A stretch of DNA of 44,456 nucleotides, from assembly GCA_016765535.1 (NCBI GenBank), contig JAESPQ010000016.1, forward strand, positions 1 through 44,456. The letters are read 5' to 3'. Below, one piece after another: positions 40,445 to 44,456 of this stretch. This DNA is from Alteromonadaceae bacterium. GTDB lineage: Bacteria > Pseudomonadota > Gammaproteobacteria > Enterobacterales > Alteromonadaceae. Position 1 is the stretch's first letter. Every line of letters starts with the position of its first letter. The notes beneath the pieces are model-generated. The model was given only the letters and a program-made list of their open reading frames with translations. It was not told the origin of the DNA and made no database searches. Position numbers and translations under genes: made by a program.

Positions 40445-41248
40445 GTGGATTTAATCAGTTTATATTCAATCACAGCATTTATTGCTTATTTTATTGCGAC
40501 TTTTGCAATACTAACACGACTATTTCATCCCAGCGGTCCTAATCACTGCATCACCATGTCGTTTGGTTGTGTTGCAGTAATAATTCATACCTTATTAATG
40601 CATCATTTATTATTTATTCAAAGTGATGAAATTAACTTTAACCTTATTAATGTTGTTTCGTTAGTTGCTTTACTTATTTCACTTACCGTTACCGCTATCG
40701 CTTTAAAGTTTAAGGCTAATTTACTCTTGCCTGTGGTGTATAGTTTTTCAGGCATTTGGTTGATCGCTGCATTATTTATTCCACCCACCGTACATTTATT
40801 ACCCGCTCATGAAAAATTAATGCTAATTGCTCATATTGTGATTGCCTTAATTGCTTATTGTATTTTAATTATTGCTACTTTATATGCTTTTCAGGTGAGC
40901 TACATTACTCATAAATTAAAAAGTAAAAATATCGCAGCAGTAAATCATTTACCACCGCTTATGCAAGTACAACATCAATTGTTTTTAATTTTGGCTATTG
41001 GTACATTCTGTCTTTTTGTTAGTCAATTAGCGGGCTTTATTTTTCTCGACAATTTATTTTCCAAAGAAAATGCACATAAAACGGTGTTATCTATTCTCGC
41101 CTTATTAGTATATTGCACCATTTTATGGGGTCACTTTAAAAAAGGCTGGCGAGGTCATCGCGTACTTATATTAACGGTTATCGCTTCATTTTTATTAACA
41201 ACAGCCTATTTTGGCAGTCGTTTTGTGAAAGAGTTTCTCTTATCGTAA
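40445..41248 (+). CDS. ypjD: YpjD/CcsA-type inner-membrane protein (cytochrome c assembly family)
   Basis: About 267 residues with eight predicted membrane helices and a conserved tail GHFKKGWRGHRVLI typical of YpjD, a member of the HemX/CcsA cytochrome c assembly family; its precise role is unclear, and a link to membrane assembly or Mg transport has been suggested by its neighbour corB. I prefer the GTG at 40445 because GGAG lies five bases upstream; another in-frame GTG at 40433 would add four residues. It is divergent from ffh, and corB follows 111 bases later. Confidence 0.85.
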   Translation: MDLISLYSITAFIAYFIATFAILTRLFHPSGPNHCITMSFGCVAVIIHTLLMHHLLFIQSDEINFNLINVVSLVALLISLTVTAIALKFKANLLLPVVYSFSGIWLIAALFIPPTVHLLPAHEKLMLIAHIVIALIAYCILIIATLYAFQVSYITHKLKSKNIAAVNHLPPLMQVQHQLFLILAIGTFCLFVSQLAGFIFLDNLFSKENAHKTVLSILALLVYCTILWGHFKKGWRGHRVLILTVIASFLLTTAYFGSRFVKEFLLS

Positions 41249-41359
41249 AATTTAAGGTATAAACTAACTTTATTCTATATTTTCAAAAATTGTATTTACA
41301 ATATCATCTTGATCAAAACAAGGTAAATACAACTTGTTAAACTAAAAAAGGCTTTATGC

Positions 41360-42646
41360 TTGAACGATATATCTACTGCGACGTTATTTACCATTCTTGG
41401 TATTTTAATTGTTATTTCTGCTTATTTTTCTAGTTCTGAAACTAGCATGATGTCGCTTAATCGTTATCGATTAAAACATCTTGAAAAACAAAAACACAAA
41501 GGCGCTAAGCGAGTCAGTAAATTACTCGCTCGCCCTGATCGTTTGATTGGTTTAATTTTAATTGGCAATAATCTTGTCAATATTGCCGCAGCCTCTGTAG
41601 CAACTATTATAGGGTTACGCTTGTATGGCGATATCGGTGTATTAATTGCTCCTATAATTTTAACTTTAATTATTCTTATTTTTGCCGAAGTTACCCCTAA
41701 AACCTTGGCTGCGCTTTACCCTGAAAAAGTAGCATTTCCTAGCTCAATATTATTATCTGCTTTAATGGTCGTGTTATTTCCTGCTGTGGTTATCGTAAAC
41801 TGGATAACCAATGGTATTTTAATGTTGCTTGGCATTAGCCATGAGCAACGTGAACAACATAGTTTAAGCTCAGAAGAATTACGCACGGTTGTAAATGAGT
41901 CTGGTGCTTTATTAGACGCACGTGATCAAAATATGTTAGTAGGTATTTTAGATCTTGAAAAAGTCACCGTTGAAGACATTATGATCCCGCGCAGCGAACT
42001 GGTGGGTATTGACATTAATGACGACTGGAAAATTATTCAAAAACAATTAACGCAAGCAAATCACACCCGTGTATTACTTTATCGTGACACTATTGATGAT
42101 GTAGTTGGCTATATTCACATGCGCGATGTGGTTAAATTGTTATCGAAAGGACAATTTACTAAAGCCACACTTTTGCGCGCGGTGCGTGAAATTTACTTTA
42201 TCCCTGAAGGCACCCAGTTAAACATTCAATTGGTTAAATTTCAGCGAGTTAAAGAGCGCTTAGCCCTTGTTGTTGATGAGTATGGCGATATACAGGGCTT
42301 AGTAACTTTAGAAGATATTCTTGAAGAAATTGTGGGTGACTTTACCACTTCGGCAGCACCGACCACCAGCGAAGAAGTACAGCTACAACCTGATGGTAGT
42401 TATTTAGTTGATGGTAGCGCGACTATTCGTGACATTAATAAAGAGATGTCTTGGAAATTCCCTACTGATGGTCCAAAAACCCTTAATGGACTTATTGTTG
42501 AATATCTAGAGGACATTCCACAAACCAAGTTAAGTACTCGTATTGCAGGTTATCCGATCGAAATTATTGATGTTAGCGACAATATGATCAAAACAGTGAG
42601 GATCTTGCCTGATAACTATATAGCCACTAATAGCGACGACGACTAG
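41360..42646 (+). CDS. corB: CorB/HlyC-CorC family Mg2+/Co2+ transport protein
   Basis: A 428-residue CNNM-type membrane protein: DUF21 transmembrane domain with three to four helices (ISAYFSSSETSMMSLNRYRLKHL, LIGLILIGNNLVNIAAASVAT, LIIFAEVTPKTLAALYPEKVA), a CBS pair (about 195-320, VEDIMIPRSELVGID and LVVDEYGDIQGLVTLEDILEEIVGDFTT) and a C-terminal CorC/HlyC domain. CorB homologues export Mg2+. The start is TTG at 41360: the first residues match E. coli CorB (MEHISTTTL) and an AAAGG element lies upstream; an ATG at 41356 is out of frame. Confidence 0.92.
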   Translation: MNDISTATLFTILGILIVISAYFSSSETSMMSLNRYRLKHLEKQKHKGAKRVSKLLARPDRLIGLILIGNNLVNIAAASVATIIGLRLYGDIGVLIAPIILTLIILIFAEVTPKTLAALYPEKVAFPSSILLSALMVVLFPAVVIVNWITNGILMLLGISHEQREQHSLSSEELRTVVNESGALLDARDQNMLVGILDLEKVTVEDIMIPRSELVGIDINDDWKIIQKQLTQANHTRVLLYRDTIDDVVGYIHMRDVVKLLSKGQFTKATLLRAVREIYFIPEGTQLNIQLVKFQRVKERLALVVDEYGDIQGLVTLEDILEEIVGDFTTSAAPTTSEEVQLQPDGSYLVDGSATIRDINKEMSWKFPTDGPKTLNGLIVEYLEDIPQTKLSTRIAGYPIEIIDVSDNMIKTVRILPDNYIATNSDDD

Positions 42647-43096
42647 TCACTACCACACTCCACTTTACCCTGTTTAAATAGCGTTAAAATAATTTTAGCG
42701 TTATCTCATTTTAAGAAAAAATACGATAAAAAGGTCTATAAAGCATCATTTTGTGGATAATATTAAAACAGCAGATGTTATCTACAGGTTTATCCACAGC
42801 ATCTTTGTAGTTATTAACTTTCCACAATTTCTGTGGATAACAATAGCAAGCTCAATAAGGACGCGAAGTCTCATTTTGCAAACGCTTTTTAGCAAAAAAA
42901 AGATCTTTTTTTTATCCTTTTGATCTAAACCGCAGCAGCACAAGGATCGCTTAAAAAATGTATGATTTTTGGCTAGTTGGCAAACATTATGCTGGTAAAT
43001 CTTGCTTGAACTAAATAACAAAAAACATCACAAAATACGACGTTTTTCGTAAAATTGTTTTAATACAAATAACAATCATTGCAACTAGGTTAGTGA
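42647..43096. other. 450-base gene-free interval with origin-like features
   Basis: No gene of convincing quality lies here. The left part holds a DnaA-box cluster (42752-42840); the middle (42870-42960) holds a perfect A8-GATC-T8 palindrome at 42894-42913, a second GATC (TTGATCT) and a third (AGGATCG). The right 130 bases are AT-rich and may contain the weak 3' hairpin of the lipoprotein gene. No strong terminator of corB is visible. Confidence 0.6.
42752..42840. promoter_or_regulatory. Cluster of DnaA boxes
   Basis: Within 89 bases there are three perfect 9-mers TTATCCACA (42790-42798 plus; 42752-42760 and 42832-42840 minus) and two near matches (TTATCTACA at 42778-42786 and CTTTCCACA at 42818-42826). 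Next to them is an AT-rich stretch with three GATC sites, one followed by eight T, similar in type to the 13-mers of oriC. Chance occurrence of three perfect 9-mers this close is very unlikely. The surrounding genes are not the mioC-mnmG or dnaA neighbours expected of the main origin. Confidence 0.7.
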
Positions 43097-43717
43097 TTAA
43101 CCAAAAAATAACCGCCATAACCAACCATGATCTAAATTACTTTCGCAACTTTTAAGTTGACTGTTATAGCGTTTAGCGCGATTATCAACTTTGCGTGCTA
43201 CTTTAACTAACCAAGGTTTTCGTTTATAGCTACGTTTTCTAAAACCGCCCCAACCTTCGTGATAATTTAAATACTGACTATAAGTATCCCATTTAGACAC
43301 TTTATTTAGTTTATGCGTTTTATAGACAAACCACGCCATAAAATCGATAGCATCTTCAAAATCATCACGATCAGCGCCCGAATTATCTGTTTCTCGAATA
43401 TAATCCTCCCAAGTCATCGTTTTAGCTTGTGAATAACCATAAGCACTACTAACACGTCCCCAAGGAATAAATCCGAGTAAATAATCTCTTGGAGGCAATG
43501 CCTGTGCTTTAAAAGAGCTTTCTTGGTACATCATACTCATTGGCACATGAATAGGTACACCCCAACGCTCACGCGCATCTTTAGCAGCAAAATACCAATC
43601 ACGGTGTTCACGAAATATTTCACAAATATTTTCGGGATTTTTAGGGGGGGGCGTCACACAAGCACTTAATGAAGTTATAAGCACTGGCATAATAAAAAAA
43701 GATCTATTTAATTTCAT
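43097..43717 (-). CDS. Putative lipoprotein with SLT-like (lysozyme fold) domain
   Basis: From the ATG at 43717 the protein has 206 residues. The N-terminus is a lipoprotein signal with lipobox LSAC (Cys about 19), so it is probably anchored in a membrane facing the periplasm. The rest resembles a transglycosylase-like fold: MSMMYQESSFKAQALPP has the Glu-Ser of SLT catalytic sites, then GYSQAKTMTWEDY, ADRDDFEDAIDFMAWFV and YLNYHEGWGGF. Peptidoglycan cleavage is plausible but unproven. The frame is open upstream to 43798, but only this ATG gives a proper signal peptide. It is divergent from the repeat array. Confidence 0.75.
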   Translation of the reverse strand: MKLNRSFFIMPVLITSLSACVTPPPKNPENICEIFREHRDWYFAAKDARERWGVPIHVPMSMMYQESSFKAQALPPRDYLLGFIPWGRVSSAYGYSQAKTMTWEDYIRETDNSGADRDDFEDAIDFMAWFVYKTHKLNKVSKWDTYSQYLNYHEGWGGFRKRSYKRKPWLVKVARKVDNRAKRYNSQLKSCESNLDHGWLWRLFFG

Positions 43718-43865
43718 AACGCTAACAATAAAATAATAATAGTTATAATCATGCCAGAAAGCGTTAATAAATAAAGTGATTAAAGCAATATAATCCACAA
43801 TATATTAATCAATTCATGCCTATTTGAAATAAAGATAATAAAAAGTTAATAAAAAGAAAATTTTT

Positions 43866-44025
43866 TTGAACTATAGTAGATAAGTGTACTCATAGTATAT
43901 GAGTGTTTTTCCCTTAGTGTTTCATGTTTTTAGCGCCTATTCTTTTTTCATAAAGTCAGGCGCTTTTTTTTGGCTGTTATTTGCTTATTTTTTTGAAAGG
44001 TTTTTTGAAAATAATTTAAATTACT
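43866..44025 (+). ncRNA. Tandem repeat unit 1 (putative small RNA)
   Basis: First of four units. It carries a 5' hairpin ACTCATA-GTA-TATGAGT (43888-43904), an unpaired pyrimidine-rich stretch with TTTTTCCCTTAG, and a terminator AGCGCCT (43932-43938) with AGGCGCT (43958-43964) followed by a run of eight T ending at 43971. The 5' hairpin differs in sequence from units 2-4 but not in position. A TTGAAA box at 43824 could be part of a promoter, but the -10 is weak. No coding content is convincing. Confidence 0.5.
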
Positions 44026-44185
44026 TTGAACTATATACGTATTCAAAGCTCTTACTTAATGAGAGTTCTTCCCTTAGTGTTTCATGTTTTTAGCGCCTAT
44101 TCTTTTTTCATAAAGTCAGGCGCTTTTTTTTGCCTGTTTTTTGCTTATTTTTTTGAAAGGTTTTTTGAAAACAATGTAAATTACT
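44026..44185 (+). ncRNA. Tandem repeat unit 2 (putative small RNA)
   Basis: Same layout as unit 1, 160 bases long. A CTTTGAA/TTCAAAG inverted repeat is followed by the hairpin CTCTTA-CTTAA-TGAGAG (44049-44065), with one T-G pair, then TTCTTCCCTTAG, and the terminator AGCGCCT (44092-44098) with AGGCGCT (44118-44124) and eight T. The spacer before it contains TTGAAA and, 17 bases on, TTAAAT, a possible promoter. Confidence 0.5.
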
Positions 44186-44371
44186 TTGAACTATATACGT
44201 ATTCAAAGCTCTTACTTAATAAGAGTTCTTCCCTCTCTTGATACATAGTGTTTCATGTTTTTTTAGCGCCTAATCTTTTTTCATAAAGTCAGGTGCTTTT
44301 TTTTGGCTGTTATTTGATGAATTTTTTTTGAAAGGTTTTTAAAAGGTTTTTTGAAAATAATTTAAATTACT
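44186..44371 (+). ncRNA. Tandem repeat unit 3 (putative small RNA)
   Basis: A 186-base unit. The 5' hairpin is CTCTTA-CTTAA-TAAGAG (fully paired). The pyrimidine-rich stretch is longer than in units 1-2 (TTCTTCCCTCTCTTG plus about 12 bases). The terminator pairs AGCGCCT (44265-44271) with AGGTGCT (44291-44297), with one G-T pair, followed by eight T. The tail after the terminator has a local duplication of AAAGGTTTTT. Confidence 0.5.
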
Positions 44372-44456
44372 TTGAACTATATACGTATTCAAAGCTCTTA
44401 CTTAATAAGAGTTCTTCCCTCTCTTGATACATAATTTTTCATGTTTTTAGCGCCTA
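44372..44456 (+). ncRNA. Tandem repeat unit 4 (partial, cut by window end)
   Basis: The unit opens like unit 3, with the same CTTTGAA/TTCAAAG repeat, CTCTTA/TAAGAG hairpin and CCCTCTCTTGATACAT stretch, and ends within the first terminator arm AGCGCCT (44449-44455). The array therefore continues beyond the window. Confidence 0.5.

Noticed and set aside
42752-42913. Calling the DnaA-box cluster the chromosomal oriC
   Set aside because: The composition fits, but the flanking genes are not the expected origin neighbours and replicon-wide skew cannot be computed from this window; kept as origin-like only.
42782-43021. Minus-strand 79-codon frame across the DnaA-box region
   Set aside because: It runs through the DnaA boxes and the A8-GATC-T8 palindrome, has low-complexity composition and no ribosome binding site.
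43899-44241. Two overlapping plus-strand frames of 64 and 71 codons that encode similar hydrophobic peptides inside the repeat array
   Set aside because: They arise because the repeat units are nearly identical; the 160-base period is not a multiple of three, the frames run through terminator hairpins, and no ribosome binding site is present.
43866-44456. CRISPR array or integron attC array
   Set aside because: The repeats are 160 bases or longer with no unique spacers of regular size, no cas or integrase gene is in view, and no attC core sites are seen.

Overview
The window is a chromosomal segment of an AT-rich marine gammaproteobacterium. Gene order and protein content fit the Alteromonadales, most likely a Colwelliaceae-type organism (Colwellia or Thalassotalea-like); this is inferred from gene neighbourhoods, not from a database search. 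Most of it is core genome, and most genes lie on the minus strand.

Layout: (1) 27-8016, minus strand: a truD-surE fusion, ispF, ispD, ftsB, an unrecognised gene, eno and pyrG, i.e. the tRNA modification/nucleotidase, MEP isoprenoid, division, glycolysis and CTP genes that cluster in this group. Short palindromic repeats lie at 27-97, 3771-3788 and 6291-6314. (2) 8244-10798: a MITE-like palindromic element, an Aer-like PAS chemoreceptor and a DUF4202 gene. (3) 10849-18952: mazG, a small membrane protein, relA and rlmD on the minus strand, divergent from barA; a stringent-response and global-regulation cluster. (4) 19017-31358, minus strand: rpoE-rseA-rseB-rseC, lepA, an inserted HpaII-type restriction-modification pair, lepB, rnc, era, recO, pdxJ, acpS and a small hypothetical gene. 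The restriction pair separates lepA from lepB, which are usually adjacent. (5) 31662-36442: nadB, then ygfX/sdhE on the minus strand, then ygfZ, slyD and yggU on the plus strand. (6) 36527-40180, minus strand: rplS, trmD, rimM, rpsP and ffh, with a clear promoter before rpsP and hairpin terminators at both ends. (7) 40445-42646: ypjD and corB on the plus strand. (8) 42647-44456: a 450-base gap with a cluster of DnaA boxes beside an AT-rich GATC-containing stretch, an SLT-like lipoprotein gene, and a tandem array of at least four units of about 160-186 bases, cut by the window end.

The least explained part is the right end. Each complete array unit carries a 5' hairpin, a pyrimidine-rich unpaired stretch and a hairpin followed by eight T. 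Sequence differences between copies keep base pairing only in the plus-strand RNA (G-U wobbles), which suggests a tandem array of small RNA genes. The nearby DnaA-box cluster looks like an origin or a DnaA-titration site at an unexpected chromosomal place. Other notable points are the TruD-SurE fusion, the restriction system embedded in a core operon without a visible promoter of its own, and a trmD gene that starts at TTG directly after the rimM stop codon.
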